Positions 36,201 to 48,587 of a stretch of 64,000 bases of DNA are shown here, in pieces (the stretch's first letter is position 1; every line of letters starts with the position of its first letter). This stretch comes from Chaetorhynchus papuensis. Its lineage: Eukaryota > Chordata > Aves > Passeriformes > Rhipiduridae. The stretch covers positions 39,941 through 103,940 of the forward strand of contig VWYX01000882.1 of assembly GCA_013396525.1 (NCBI GenBank), written 5' to 3'. A program made the translations under genes and the position numbers. The notes under the pieces were generated by a model. That model made no database searches and was not told the origin of the DNA. It saw only the letters and a program-made list of their open reading frames with translations.

Positions 36201-38933
36201 ACAGAATGTCAGCAGAGACGGGCACGACACAGTGCTGCAGCTTTTTCCCAGTTCAGTATTTGTTTCCAATTTCTCCTCTCTGACCCCTGCTTGCACTGCA
36301 TGCTCTGCACTGTCTGTGCTCCACGCTGCTCTCCTCTGTGCAGTTCAGTTGGGTTTCTTGTGGAGGAATCTGTTCCTGAAGCGTTACAAAGGCAGTGAAA
36401 TACTGCTTTTGGTTATCAATAGGAGTTGATGGACATTTTGTTCCTGTCGTGTGTGGCTTTTAAGCCTTTATCAGTTACAGTGGGCAGGGACCTGGTTGAA
36501 TTATATTTCCATCACTGATGACCTCCTTATTTTCCATGGTGATATTTTGTCCCCACTATGCAAGATTGCTGTTTAATTTGTGAGCTCTCTCACTGAGGGC
36601 TGTGTGGAGAGTACTTTTAGAGCAGCATGTGATAGAGGAACTGATAATCAAAGAACTGTGGATCTAGATTAAAAAAAAAAAAAAAAGAAATCTGCTGGAG
36701 CTCTCAGAAGGAAGAGGTTAAAGGGTTCCAGGGAAGGAATGAACTGGAGAGTGTTGTCATTCAGTTGTCCCCAGGTTTGATTTCTGTGGTCAGGCTGAGT
36801 AATGGCAGTAGGCACTTGCCCTTTCCATACCATTATAGTTTGCAATAAAATGAAATGCTGAGGACTTCCTGCATTAGCTGAGGAATAATAATTGACCGTT
36901 TGCTTGCAGATTCATGGCCTGGTGCTTATTTCAGAGGAGAAGTAAATAAATACAAGAGTTGGTTTAGCCATATTTTAAGAGTTCAGGTATGTGTAAAATG
37001 AAGTATCAGCTTGTCCACGCACAAAACCCCTTCAGCTTCATCTGAAGGGCTCAGGGACTGCTATCAGCTGTTCTGAGCTGTGGAAAAGGAAGAAGCATCC
37101 TGTAGTCACATCCTGAAAAATGATCCAATATAACTTATACATATTCTTCAAAAAAAAGGCTGCCTTGATTAGTGGGCTGTTTTTCAAGGAAGCAGAACAT
37201 TCGTGACTATTCTTGAGAACTGTGAGAATCTATTTAAGATGAGGAATTAGGTGCTGAGCTTTTAATATCTAATTTTCATAAACATGTCACAGAACATGTC
37301 CATAAAAAAACCCCAAGCAACTGTTACCTACTTTGTCTTCTACTAAGGAAGAAAAAATCTTGTCATTCTGTGTCAGAGATAGTTACTTATTTGCTTTGGA
37401 ATTTTGTATTTAGTTTGGTTAGCAAAGCAGTTTGGAATGGCATGCACTGGTATTTCACTGACACCAATATAGTTCAGAAATCCCTGAAAAAGGAAGATTA
37501 GGGATGAAATGAGAGAAAACCCTGAATGTCTCAAGCCAACTTAATGCTTTTGTCTGTCTGTTAGTGATCAAGAGCCTTCCTTTAGGTCTGATGTTATTCA
37601 CAACGTGGAGTAAATGGATTAAAAGTGAATTACTCGTATGAAAGCAGAATCTTCAGCAGTTATAAGATATGCTTATTTACCATTTGCAGAAAAGCACTTC
37701 TTCCTTGGCTTTTATTTATAATCTCCACATCATTAATGTAAAAAATAGAAAGCAACTCCACTACACGTTGTCTGAGATCCAGGTTTGTTACTTTGGCAGG
37801 ATATCAGACTATTGCCCACATTTATAGGTGCCTAAGTATTTGTGTGTAACAATACCCACAATATTGCTCGTTTTTGCACATTTTATCTTTATCAGGATGG
37901 GGGGAATATATAACACATACATGAGGTTTGCTTATGATTCCCTTCTTGCATTCTGAAGGAAGATGAGGCTGTCTTTACACATTTTCCAGCTGATGTCCTG
38001 ACTCACAATGCCCGTGTCAGATTGTATCCATCGCAGCCCAGAACTGAGCGAGGCACCTCCAAGGAAGAAAGCAATTAAATGCCCTTTTCTTCCACAGTGA
38101 CTTCTCATTTTAGAGTTGCAGTCTGATAGAGGGGCTGTGTGTTCTAGGACAGGGCAGGAATGGAGCAAGCAGCTGGAAGGAAAATGCTAATGAAGAGAGC
38201 TGCCAGGGACATGATCCCTTGACAGGGAAGAGTAGAGATGATGGTGAAATTTTTGTTCCTCTTCATTAAGGAAACTTGAAACCAGTCATTGTAGTTTTCT
38301 TCTTAATTGTCTGTGGTTCCTGTGTGCATGACTTATTTCCCTTATGAACTGAGAAAAGGAAGCTTCAGGACAGATCACGTTAAGGAAACTTACTGTGCTA
38401 AAGGATCTTCCCTGGATTTCTTCAGATAGATTAATACTCATCCTTTCCCTTGTATTAAGGTCAGTTTATTAAGCTGATTTGGGCAGCTCTTCAAGCAGCT
38501 GCTATAGATATCTTGCTTGTAAACTTGAGAGTGCCAGAAATACTATTTCTAAGCATTATAACCTGCATCACACGGGAATTATACCTACTAAAGCTCAAAG
38601 TTAAGTATCTTCTGAGATAGTTCTGGTAGTGTCAGCAAGAAGCTGTTGCTGCAGCAGCGTTTGGAGTCCCCAGGTAAGATCAGGGTTGAGCTCTGCTGGG
38701 CACAGTGCTGGAACCTGGTAGGAGCCACTCATGCATTCCAGAGCTTTACAGCTGCAGTGCAACCTTCAAAGAAATAGAAATAACTCCAGGCAGCTCAGTG
38801 AAGGAGCTGGCACTGCCAGTGTACCTCCACAGTGCCAGGGACACGTTCTCCCTGCTGCAGGCTCGGTCAGCTCAGGTGGACGTGGGTGTCTTGCAAGTCT
38901 TCCTCCAAAAAGTGTCCTGCAGTGGGCACACCC
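36201..38933. other. Unique non-coding DNA
   Basis: AT-rich sequence with A16 at 36671-36686, followed by a more GC-rich patch at 38640-38930. The overlapping plus-strand frames at 38705-39063 run into the LTR and are not recognisable proteins. Confidence 0.6.
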
Positions 38934-39308
38934 TGTCGCTGTCACAACGTGGACGTGGAGAAAAACCACACCAAGTCCAGGGTCAGGTAGAAATGGCAGC
39001 AAGGCCGGTTTAATGGCTTTTTCCTCAAGGTTTTTATATGTTAGTTCGCAAAAAGTGAATTAAATGGCATAATGTAATTGGTTCTCTGGCCATCCACCCC
39101 TCGAGGGGGTTGGCCCAACTCTAACATGTCCGTTCCCAAGTGTTTTTCTTGTTGAAGCCATAACAATCTGGGAAAAATAAGTCACAGGTGCGGATATTGA
39201 TAAAAACTGGTAACATTGTTTTAGTTAGCTTGCAGGGGAAAGACAGAGTTCTCACAAAATACTAGAGAGCTGAAGAAATTCACTGCTGAAGCTCTGTCAG
39301 CGTCTACT
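38934..39308 (-). mobile_element. Solo LTR, copy 1, with perfect 6-bp target duplication
   Basis: This 375-bp element is the inverted sibling of those at 43909 and 59159. It is flanked by ACACCC at 38928-38933 and 39309-39314, a perfect 6-bp target-site duplication of the size made by class II (ERVK/alpha-like) retroviruses. Read on the minus strand it has GGCCAAC before a CCCCTCGAGGGG palindrome (39097-39108), a CATATAAAAA TATA box near 39032-39041 and an ATTAAA polyadenylation-type signal. No internal viral sequence is present, so the provirus was lost by recombination between its LTRs. Confidence 0.9.
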
Positions 39309-41778
39309 ACACCCCGGTTTAGATGGAGGGATTAGCAGCCCCTGCAGGGGTCTCTCACCCCTGAAATACTGGCTGCATTTACATGTGGTCTGACTCAATC
39401 AAACTATAGATTTTAGTCCAGTTCCAAAGGTGTCTGAAATCCAAATGCACAGATCCCCTTTGCTCACATTGTGTGTGTTAATTGTGAGAGAGGCAGGAAT
39501 GCACCCCCTGTACAAAACTCTACATGCAGTGTGTCTCACCTTGGCAGCTCTGGCGTCTGTTTCCCTCCCTGAATGAGATGATTGATCAGCAATTACAGGA
39601 GCTGGAGTATGGGCCACCATATCATTTAAATACTGATTTTCATCAGATGACTGGGGTAATGCTGGGGAATTGCTGGCAAAACAATCACTTCATAACCTAA
39701 GTACAACTTCAGCCACATAAATCCTGCTTGGGAGGAAATGGAGGTAGCTTTGTCAAGCTGCATTTGGTGTTCTGAAGGTATTAGATCCTGTCACAGTTGT
39801 GAGAAATTCTAATAAATAGTAATATTAGAATACATGTGATCTCTCTTTAAATCATAAATCAAACTGCATTTTTGTGTTATTGTGTCTCTGTTTAAGCAAA
39901 ATATTTTAGCCTCTGTTATGAATCCAAATGGGAGAAATAAACAGTCTGCTTTCAGGCTTCCAATATTAATATAGATTGTCTCCCAATTTATCTGTCCTGC
40001 TGTGGTGCTACTGAAATGTGTTTTTTGAATTACATATTGCATTCTGTCATTCTGGGGCCGGAGCTGGGTTTGTCATGGAGTGAATCTGGAGTTTCAGCAG
40101 TGAGAGTTCTACCCCTCCGTTCCTCCCCACTGTCACACCAGTGGAACTGACAGCTCTGGCCCTACCTGCATAAATCATGGCACAGCTCAGCTTGACTTTG
40201 TTCTGCTGACAGCTCTGAGCAGCTCTGCCTTTCAGCTGATGAGTGTGGAAGCCAGACTCAAAGCCAAGTTATACAAAAATACAAATAAAATAGGTTTGCT
40301 TCCTTTTATGACGGGTTAGAGAAGTGAAAAGGCAATTTTAGAATTGGGAAAATACACAGAGCTCACTGTAGGAGAGAGGAAATATTAAAAATGTATTGAG
40401 GGGTGACATTCTGATGTGATGGTTGGTTGTAGGGTATAAGAAATGGGAAAAATATGGTTTAATTTGGAAGAACGTTAGGAAAGCTGGCTGGAAAAAGGAA
40501 AGGCTGAAGTAGGAGCCCGGGTTGATGTGCAGAGGGTTGGAGTTGACTGTCCCAGGCTGAGTACAAACAGACAGGACCTTTTTAATACATTAAGTATGTC
40601 AAGACACTTTTAATAAAACCGGGAACTTTCCTTTTTTCAGAGAGAGGGAGGAGAAAACCTCACAGACTGGATCTTTGGGAGGCTTTGGAGGGCTCATTTT
40701 AATGTCTGCATCCATGCAGATTTCCTGCGAATGTCTCTTCTGTGCAGGGTTTTGTTTCTCGCCGTTCCAGGAGGATGGTAACAACACCTGGCTGGATCAC
40801 AGAGATCCTGGGAGAGCAGAATGTGTCCTGTGAGGGGCTCCCTGTGTGGAGAGGAGCTGTGGGCTGCTCTGGCTGCTTTCAGGAAAAAGAAATAACCACT
40901 GTCCAATCTGCAGGGTAATCTTATTGCTGTTGCTTCTTATGCAGAGTGAGTGAAAGAGACACTCCCTGACCTATTTCACCAAGGGGAGTGAGCCAGGTCA
41001 GGATCTGAGATCCCATCAGTGTCCTGCTGCTAGGAATGAATAAAGTCAAAATTCATGCCGGCGTAATTTCCATTATCACCTCACAAGCTTGGGCAAAGGA
41101 AAAATAATGCAGTTGCTTGTGTCAATTGCAGAAACATTTTCTCAAGAGAAAGCTTGGAGATGAAGAGAGGGTAGAGTAGGGGGATCATTCAGGAAAATGA
41201 CTCAGCCTAAACAAATGGGAGTAGGAAGAGGCCACAGGAGTCAGATCTCATTGTACATACTCGTAAAAGCTGTGGGAGATTTTCAGTGTTCTGTGGGGTT
41301 TGGGTTGATTTTTTTGTTTTTCTTTCTGAGTGGATAAGAATTTAAGGTGCTCGCATCCATACCCTTGTTACTTGGTAGTGTTTCAATATTCTCAAGCAGG
41401 TAGCATTTGAAAAGCAATTCCACGCAGCTTGGAGGAAGGAGGACTGACTTTAGTTCCACACTGGTTAAATAGAGAGAATTTTCTCTGCACAGCGTGTCTT
41501 AGTCCAGATTTAACAGAGTACAGAATTCTGGTCATTTGCCTTGTCACTAGAATTGAGATTTCTTGGCTTTGCTCCTGGCCTCCTTCAGTTTCCTCACCTC
41601 ATTTTGCTCGATAACCTGCCTTAACAATAATCTCTAAATGTCTCCACAGAAAGTTTTTGTGTTTTGAGGGGTTTAGGTGGAAGTTATTGCATGGTGCACT
41701 TTGCAGTTGAGCACTTCCAGCAGAAACACTTCAGAATTCACAGTTGCCATCTTTGTCCTTATTTTCCCGCACACAAAC
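39309..41778. other. Unique non-coding DNA
   Basis: No exon was recognised. A possible, strongly decayed plus-strand MIR core lies near 41575-41630 (CAGTTTCCTCACCTC followed by GATAACCTGCCT); the match is too short to annotate separately. Confidence 0.55.
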
Positions 41779-41835
41779 TTTTTTTCTTTCTTTTTTCCTC
41801 TTTTTTTTTTTTTTCTCTTTTTCCTTCTTTCACAG
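41779..41835 (+). other. 52-nt pyrimidine tract ending in a splice-acceptor-like CACAG
   Basis: Positions 41779-41830 contain only T and C, followed by CACAG at 41831-41835. This is an unusually strong match to a 3' splice site. The sequence after it, from 41836, is open in one frame to about 41962 and includes a possible donor CAG/GTGTTG at 41881/41882. It could equally be a T-rich simple repeat ending by chance in CAG. Confidence 0.4.
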
Positions 41836-43908
41836 TCGGATCGTGTCTATTTTCAATGCAGCCATTTATAATAAACAACAGGTGTTGTGGGTGTTTCCAG
41901 GCACATACAGGAATGTACATAATCCACTACTGGACTGCAGGGAGAGCTATTTTTGCCATTAGCAGAGCGTGGAGCCTTGGCTCACACACTGAATTCTGGC
42001 AAACTTTGCTCTGTTAAGTGCAAGTGGGATTTTATTCATTGTGCAGTCTCCAAATAAATATATGTGCCTGTCCAAATGTATTGTTAAATTCTTCAGAGGG
42101 AAAGAGCTTAGATTGGGAGAGTTGCCATTTTTCTCTAATTAGGAAGCAAACAGAACAAACCGGGACCTGTATAATTAAAACCTTTGTTTATCCAAAAGAA
42201 ATTGAAAAAAAATAAGCTATGATTAATGTACGTGTACTTTGGAGTTCAGTGGAGATGTGGAGCTTTTTCTTCCCTCAAACTCTGAAACATGCAGGTTTCA
42301 GTATAAAGTGATTAAATCTAATCCGCTACCAATGGCATCGCTGTCCAATATTTAACCTTCCAGCTGATGAAAGCCTCAGCCTCTGTTAAATGCTAGAAGA
42401 ATTTTAGTACTTAGGGTTCCTCGTGGTGCAAATCAGGGAGGAATAACTTGTGGTTTCAGTATTTTGTGTTGTGACAATTGGTAGCTCAGGGACCTCACTG
42501 TGGGCTGGTTAAAATACCTCACATGGAGGTTTAGAAGGTGGATCTTCCTGCCTCTTGCCCCACAAACTACTGAGCACATTATAATATTATACTTGTCAGA
42601 AATTAGGGTTTCCACTGGTGAGTGTAGGGATTCAGTCTGAGCTGACTGAAATCTAACACAGCCAAAAAGCACGGGCGTGGCTGTGCACACTTGCTGGGGT
42701 AGCTGTGCGTTCTCCTTCCTCTGCAGTTTGCATTTTATTCTCTCTTCTTACACCAAATTACAAATGCCCACATTCTAATTCACTCTATAGATCACATATT
42801 TCCAAGGCCTGTTTTTATTAGTGTTGTTGGGGCTTTACAATGCTCAGCTGTTCAGTGCTCTCTATATGCTGAAGGTTTGATGTTTCTCTTGTTTCCCCCC
42901 TCTTTCCCCCCAGTTTCCCAGTATGTGCCAGAAGTTCCTTAATGTGTTGATTCAAACTGGTTATATTTTCAAATGTGGCTTTTTCCGCTTTTGTTTTCTT
43001 CATGAATAAAACAAATTCTCATTACATTCTTCTTGTGGGGGGTGTGTGTCTATAAAAAATAGTCTTTGAAATGTGAGTGGAACAATTTCTTCATAACTGA
43101 TTTAACTTGTAAATTTATGGAAGTCTCATCAGAAATTCCAAGGACTTTCCTTGGGCCTGGCATCCTAAAAGTGATCTGTTTAGATGGCAGTGTGAAGTAT
43201 TTGGGGGGCTGTAGCACTTTCACTACTCAGGAAGAATTAGTGTAAGAGGAAGCTAAGGGCACATTCTTGGAAGAAATTCCTGTTTCCATTGAAAGATTCT
43301 TTCAGAGCCTGGAGGGTCAGAAAGATGGAAGGTGCTGTTTTGAACTGGCATCTTTTGAATGGTACACAGGACCAACATACAGAAAAATTATTGACAATTT
43401 GTCCACATCCTCTTCATCTGATTAAACAGGATTTTTTTTTAACCTCATTTACCAGGTAACTACCCTGAACTCGAGGTAACACAGCTCTATAAAGTGCTAG
43501 AACCACATGCTGCTCCTGCTGCTTTAACTGTCCCAGCAAGTCAGCAATTTCTCCTTGAAAGGAGAAACTAATGACAAATAATTAGCATTCAATTTTCTTC
43601 TCTTCCCTGTTGCTCTTGTGGTGACAGCTCTGCTTTCCTCGGTGCCTTCGACAGTTGGCTGTGGTGACTCACCCTGAATTTGGGATCTCTGAATCTCCTA
43701 ATCAATGTCAGATTATACCCAGAGAGAAGAGGCAGTGATCAAACACTATTGGCTGTTGATACAGGGTGCCCCAAGGCCTGCCCAGGGAGGTGTTTCTTTT
43801 TTAAGGGGCCCAGTGTGGGTGTTTTTGGAGTGGGGTGTAGCACCCAGCACCCCCACACCGCCCCGCTTGTGTCCCAGTGCCTGCCCTGCCTCTGTGGCTG
43901 CCCTCACG
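41836..43908. other. Unique DNA, with one Lys/Glu-rich minus-strand frame
   Basis: The frame at 42818-43003 (minus, 61 codons) is Lys-, Glu- and Thr-rich with a helix-like N-terminal half. Its TAA stop overlaps an AATAAA hexamer. I do not recognise it and cannot separate it from chance. The rest is AT-rich unique sequence, becoming GC-rich at 43770-43905. Confidence 0.45.
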
Positions 43909-44280
43909 TGTGGATGCTGAAAGAGCTTCAGCAGTGAATTTCTTCAGCTCTCTAGCATTTTGTGAGAGCTCTGTCTTTCCCATGCAAGCTAACCAAAACA
44001 AAGTTACCAGTTTATAAATATTCGCACCTGCAGATTGTTTTGCTGGATTGCTATGGCTCTAACTTGAAAAACATTTGGGAACGGACGTCTTAGAGTTGGG
44101 CCAATCCCCTCGAGGGGTGGATGGCCAGAGAACCAATTACTTTATGCCATTTAACTCACTTTTTGTGAACTAACATATAAAAACCTCTGGGAAAAAGCCA
44201 TTAAACCGGCCTTGCCACCATTTCTACCTGAGCCTGGACTTGGTGTGGTTTTTCTCCACGTCCACATTACAACAGCAACA
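43909..44280 (+). mobile_element. Solo LTR, copy 2
   Basis: A 372-bp plus-strand element, TGTGGATGCTG... to ...GCAACA, about nine bases in ten identical by eye to copy 3. It has GGCCAAT followed by the palindrome CCCCTCGAGGGG (44106-44117), a CATATAAAAA TATA box (44174-44183) and ATTAAA (44200-44205). The flanks CTCACG and CACATG match at four of six positions, compatible with a decayed 6-bp target duplication. No internal viral sequence adjoins it. The antisense frames crossing it (43801-44001 and 44151-44465) are by-products. Confidence 0.9.
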
Positions 44281-44599
44281 CACATGGAGATCCAGGGCCA
44301 TAGGAGCTCACAAACCATCACTGAGGAGTTGGTGTGAAGCACAGGGAAGGTGTGCAATGGCTTTGGTGTCCCTGCCATTCCTCCCACGACCTTGTCCAGG
44401 CAGAGCTGCAGCTCCCAGCCCTGGGGGGGACGGAGATCAGCCTGGCTCTGAGCCTTCTGCTGCATTTGCAGCTGCTCCAGGTCACCAGCTCTGTTTTCTT
44501 GCTCTCGGCGTGTAATTTTTTTAAGATTACCTTGAGGGTTTAGTTCAGCAGTAGGGTAAGCCTGACTTAGCAGACTTTTAATGAAATCACTGTTTAACC
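44281..44599. other. Unique DNA next to the LTR
   Basis: GC-rich for about 230 bp, then AT-rich. No exon or repeat family was recognised. Confidence 0.6.
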
Positions 44600-44621
44600 A
44601 AAAAAAAAAAAAAAAAAAAAA
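44600..44621. repeat. A22 homopolymer
   Basis: Twenty-two consecutive A. No flanking duplication or retroposed body is recognisable. Confidence 0.95.
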
Positions 44622-44991
44622 GACAAAGATGTGGCTGGTCTTGTGTTCTTTTAGAGTAACTCTGCCTATTGCAGAGGTGCTTATGCTTTGCTCTCTGTGC
44701 TTGTACCCATGGATGATGACTGTTTAGAGGATTTGTAATTCTCCTAAGGCTTGATCCAAAGCTAATTGAGGTCAGTGTACAATCTCCTGTTACCTTGATT
44801 GAAGCTTGGATCAATTTTTAGTGTTGTCAAATTTATGAAACACTACATGAATTTTGAACGCTTTCTAAATGCAAAGTTAAAGCAGATTAGGTTAGTGAAT
44901 GCATTTTCTGAAAAACACATGCAAATGTCATCTATAGATATGGACTTGCTTTGAAAGCACAAAAGCAGAAATGTGTATGTCCTGTTGTTAC
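44622..44991. other. Unique non-coding DNA
   Basis: AT-rich sequence with no recognised feature. Confidence 0.6.
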
Positions 44992-45221
44992 CTTTGTAAG
45001 TTTTTTTCTTTTAGACCTGATTCTACATTTTTAGAGGTTTTGTTGGTTTGTGCCTTGGTATTTAGTATATAATCTATAAAATACTTAGGTTTTATATTAG
45101 TTTTACTCAGTTTTCTACTGATCAGCAGATAACTTGTCCTGGATTTTTCTAATGGACTTTTGACAGAACTATCACACAGAAACGTTGTTACTACTGCTAA
45201 TAAAAGCACACAACTCTTCAT
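44992..45221 (-). other. Exon-like frame with signal-peptide-like start, unproven
   Basis: On the minus strand an ATG at 45221, with A at -3, opens a frame that starts MKSC followed by a hydrophobic core LLLAVVTTFLC and then polar residues. This is the layout of a secretory signal peptide. About 76 codons later the frame reaches ACAAAG/GTAACA, a good 5' splice site at 44992/44991; reading on would hit a stop at once, as expected at an exon-intron border. The mature part is Lys-, Ser-, Thr- and Asn-rich, without cysteines or dibasic sites that would identify a family. I do not recognise it. The DNA is AT-rich and about 200 frames of 60 codons or more exist in the window, so coincidence is quite possible. 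Confidence 0.2.
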
Positions 45222-48200
45222 TCTTTGACACACAATCCTCTTTGGGTCAATTCCACTTTATTTCGTGCCTGGACATCTTAGATATTTTCTGAGCCTTTGA
45301 GACCCTTCCCTGTAGTCCCAGAGGATAACACTGGGGAGTGAAATGATAACGTGCTTATTGTCTTGTCTGTGAAATACCTGACTTTATCCACATTGTGTAA
45401 AACCTTGATCAAAACATAACATGGCTGTGGTGCTCAAATATCCAGAGATGCAGAACCCCTTCTGGATTTGTCAAATGCTTTGCTCTGTGTTGGCCACTGC
45501 TTTTAACTCTGCTTTGATGTCTCGCTGCTCTCCTTCTGCAGAGTCCCACGTCTCACTGTTTGCTTACTGCAAAATGTGTTTGGCGCTGATTTGGCACGTC
45601 TTTAATTTACAGCAGGGATGTGCTTAAGGGTAGGCTATAATGCAAACTTTCTGTATGTTTGCAAAATTAAAAGAAAATAATCGTTTTGAACATATTGCAT
45701 CTGCTGCTGTTTTATGGGTGTGTTATAACAATTTTATGCAGCTCCATTTAACATGGAGCTAAAGCTGAGAACACAGTTTATTAATGTAGCAGGTTGAACT
45801 TTAAAGGGATTTTTGTTCTGCTGCAGAAGAGGCATTGTAAACAAGAACTTAAGGTAGCAAAATAATAAAATTAAACAAGGTAATCATAAATTATCCCTAT
45901 TCAGGAGGAACAAATTCTGTGTTGCCTCTTAGGGGAAAAAAAAATGAAGACAAGAAAGGCAAACTTAAATACGTAGTGAAAACTAATAGGAACACATTCA
46001 TGTTTGCAGTTCTTATGAGGAACAGGTTTGGTTTTCTTCCCTGACTCGTTTTCATGTTTGACTACAACTGTCTCAGACTTGTAGCACGAGGCAGTTTAAT
46101 AAGTTTAAGATTATTCAGTGCAGTACTGAAAATGCAGCTGCCTGAACAGGAATGTATTGATGATCTGCACTGGAGGAACACTCCGCTGCACCCAAGCAGT
46201 GTCTGACAGGCTTTTCTGACCTGTCAGCTGGTTTTTGTTATTGAACCCAGAAACAGATGGTAACTGAGGAGGGCTCCAGGGAGCTGCAGCTCACAGAAAG
46301 TTTATTTTGGTGACCCCGTGACCATGTGCTCGATAGGTCCAAGGTCTGCACTGTCAGTCAGGAGTGGCCTCCAACCTTTCCAGGCCAGCTCGAAGAGATG
46401 AAGAGAGTTTGAAATGTAATTTCTGTTATGGAAGCACCTACAATTTCCCCATGTGGAAAATGCTTGTTTACTTCAGAAATGGCATAAATACTCTAGTGAG
46501 TGACTACATCAAATGGCACTAATTGAAACCCCATGTGTGTCTAAGAGAGTTCAGATCAGCTCTCCATGGCAAGGAAAGGACTGGAGGAGAGGAAGTGGAA
46601 CCCATGGCAGGTTGAAGAAGAGGGATGGAGAATTACTGCCTGGCCTAATCCTACCTGGAGCTCACAGGAAGAGAGTAGGAGCAAAAAGAGATTCTGATAT
46701 ACCTATGAACTGTGTATAGAAGTATAGATTTTGTGATTGGCAGTGGACTGGAAGGGTGACATGTCAGAAGGAAAGCTTGGCAGTCAGGCTGAGATGAAGG
46801 AAGGATGTAGAAGCACTGCTTGCTCTGACAGTCAGGGGCCAGGCCCTGGGTTAAGCTGTGCACAGCCCTGTGCTGGAGCAGAAATGGCAACAGCAGAAAT
46901 TCCATTTGTAGTGTGTGGAATTCAGGGTTCCAAGAGCAGTGGAGTGGATGCTCCTCATGACTGAGCTGTGTCAGGAGACAAAAGGCAGCACTGCAGGATT
47001 TGTGATTCTATTCCATTGTAAACTGCCCCCCATTTTGCAAAATAATTTCTAAAGTTAATTTGCATTCTTAATTCTTCCATTGAAACCCATTTAGACATCT
47101 TGGACCATGAATTGTGCTGTAAGTTTCTCCATGCATCTAAATAAAACATTCATCTAAAATTTCATTTTACTATGAAAATGAGTAATCTGTTCAACAGAGC
47201 TCACGAAATGGGGCAGATTCTATAAAAAGCCAGCACTGCCTTCTGAAATAGAGCAGTATCTCATCTGTTTTTCATCTGTGAATTTAGAGTCTTATTTTTT
47301 GCCTTTGTCCTTCACTCCATATCTCTATTCTAAAGATCCAACAAAAATACTAATACTCCCTGGCAGCATAAGCAGGTCACAACTCAAATGAGCTCTGAAT
47401 ATTGTTCCCAAGGGAACCAAGAACTATGTCACACTTGCTTAATTTCAACATACATATATTCAGAAATTTTGGAAGTGAGGATATGCACTGAAAGTTGGAT
47501 TCTTAATGTAATCAAATATGATGAAATATTTTATTATGTGACAGCTCAGCTTGAAAGGGAAAATCACATTTTTTTCATCCCATGACTTATTTACGGATGG
47601 GGGGCAGAACTAAAAAAGCTATGAAAATGTAACACTGTTAACAACTAAATATTCAGTACTGGATGAAAATAAGAATGGACTATAAACTTTTGTTCTGAGT
47701 GCAGACTGAATAGTTTCTGAAATATGATTGTAGGTTCTAGAAACAAAAAAAAGGCCTGTGGAAATGAATTTTCCTGTCTGTAGCAATAAAAGGGACTTGT
47801 ATGTGGCTGTGACCTTTATGCTAAGTGGATGCTAATGAGGAATGCTGTTTCATGGTGGGATTCCAGGAGTGGATCTGCACTTTGCAATGCAGACAGAGAG
47901 GAGCGTCACAGAAAGTTTCATGGCTACAAAAACAAAGCCATGCATGTAGTTGCCTAGGGCAACAGGATGGTTTTTCTGGCTAATTTGGCTGCATTAGAGC
48001 TCTGGAGAGATGAGCTGCTGCTGCTGCTGTACAGCAGGAAAGGTCAACATATAGGGGAGCAGGCTTTTTGCAGTGTGGGCTGGAGTAGCACCCTCACCTC
48101 ACCCTCTGCCTGCTCTGGGGGTGAGGACGAGTCAGTCCCTCCAGCCTGACCCATCCTCTCACTGCCCTTCCCTGGCTGAGCCCAGTCCTTCTCTCTTGGA

Positions 48201-48274
48201 GCAGCAAAACTCAGCCTTTCCCATTCACTGATAAGATTTTATCCATAGCAGGAACTGCCTATTCGAGTGGATAT
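45222..48274. other. Unique non-coding DNA
   Basis: No exon or repeat family was recognised. A perfect short hairpin at 45740-45760 is listed separately. The stretch at 48000-48150 is slightly GC-rich. Confidence 0.6.
45740..45760. other. Perfect 8-bp inverted repeat with 5-nt loop
   Basis: AGCTCCAT and ATGGAGCT are separated by TTAAC. A perfect 10-bp palindrome, TGTTATAACA, lies just upstream at 45721-45730. Short palindromic protein-binding sites are possible; a terminator is not expected in this genome. Confidence 0.6.
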
Positions 48275-48343
48275 TTGTTAATATTAATTAACAATATAAA
48301 TATATATAGTATGTAGAATATATATAATATTTTATAATATAAT
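48275..48343. repeat. AT-rich simple sequence with a hairpin at the second gap
   Basis: TTGTTAAT and ATTAACAA form an 8-bp inverted repeat (48275-48294) with a 4-nt loop. It is followed by TA-rich sequence that runs into the N gap. The far side of the gap (48588 onward) is also TA-rich, so the gap probably lies within an AT-rich array. Confidence 0.8.
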
Positions 48344-48587
48344 NNNNNNNNNNNNNNNNNNNNNNNNNNNNNNNNNNNNNNNNNNNNNNNNNNNNNNNNN
48401 NNNNNNNNNNNNNNNNNNNNNNNNNNNNNNNNNNNNNNNNNNNNNNNNNNNNNNNNNNNNNNNNNNNNNNNNNNNNNNNNNNNNNNNNNNNNNNNNNNNN
48501 NNNNNNNNNNNNNNNNNNNNNNNNNNNNNNNNNNNNNNNNNNNNNNNNNNNNNNNNNNNNNNNNNNNNNNNNNNNNNNNNNNNNNNN
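48344..48587. other. Assembly gap, 244 N
   Basis: An undetermined run of N with AT-rich simple sequence on both sides. Confidence 0.99.

Noticed and set aside
35904..36429. 130-141-codon frames
   Set aside because: They are frames through the CR1 fragment and its internal duplication.
38731..39063. A peptide pattern shared with 44151-44465 and 59303-59515
   Set aside because: The shared residues come from the antisense strand of the three sibling LTRs, not from a gene family.
38934..44280. One provirus bounded by LTR copies 1 and 2
   Set aside because: The two LTRs are in opposite orientation, each has its own flanking duplication or partial duplication, and the 4.6 kb between shows no viral gene.
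44600..44621. Poly-A tail of a processed pseudogene (also the A-runs at 4780, 30096, 36671 and 59889)
   Set aside because: No gene-like body precedes any of them and no flanking target duplication is visible.
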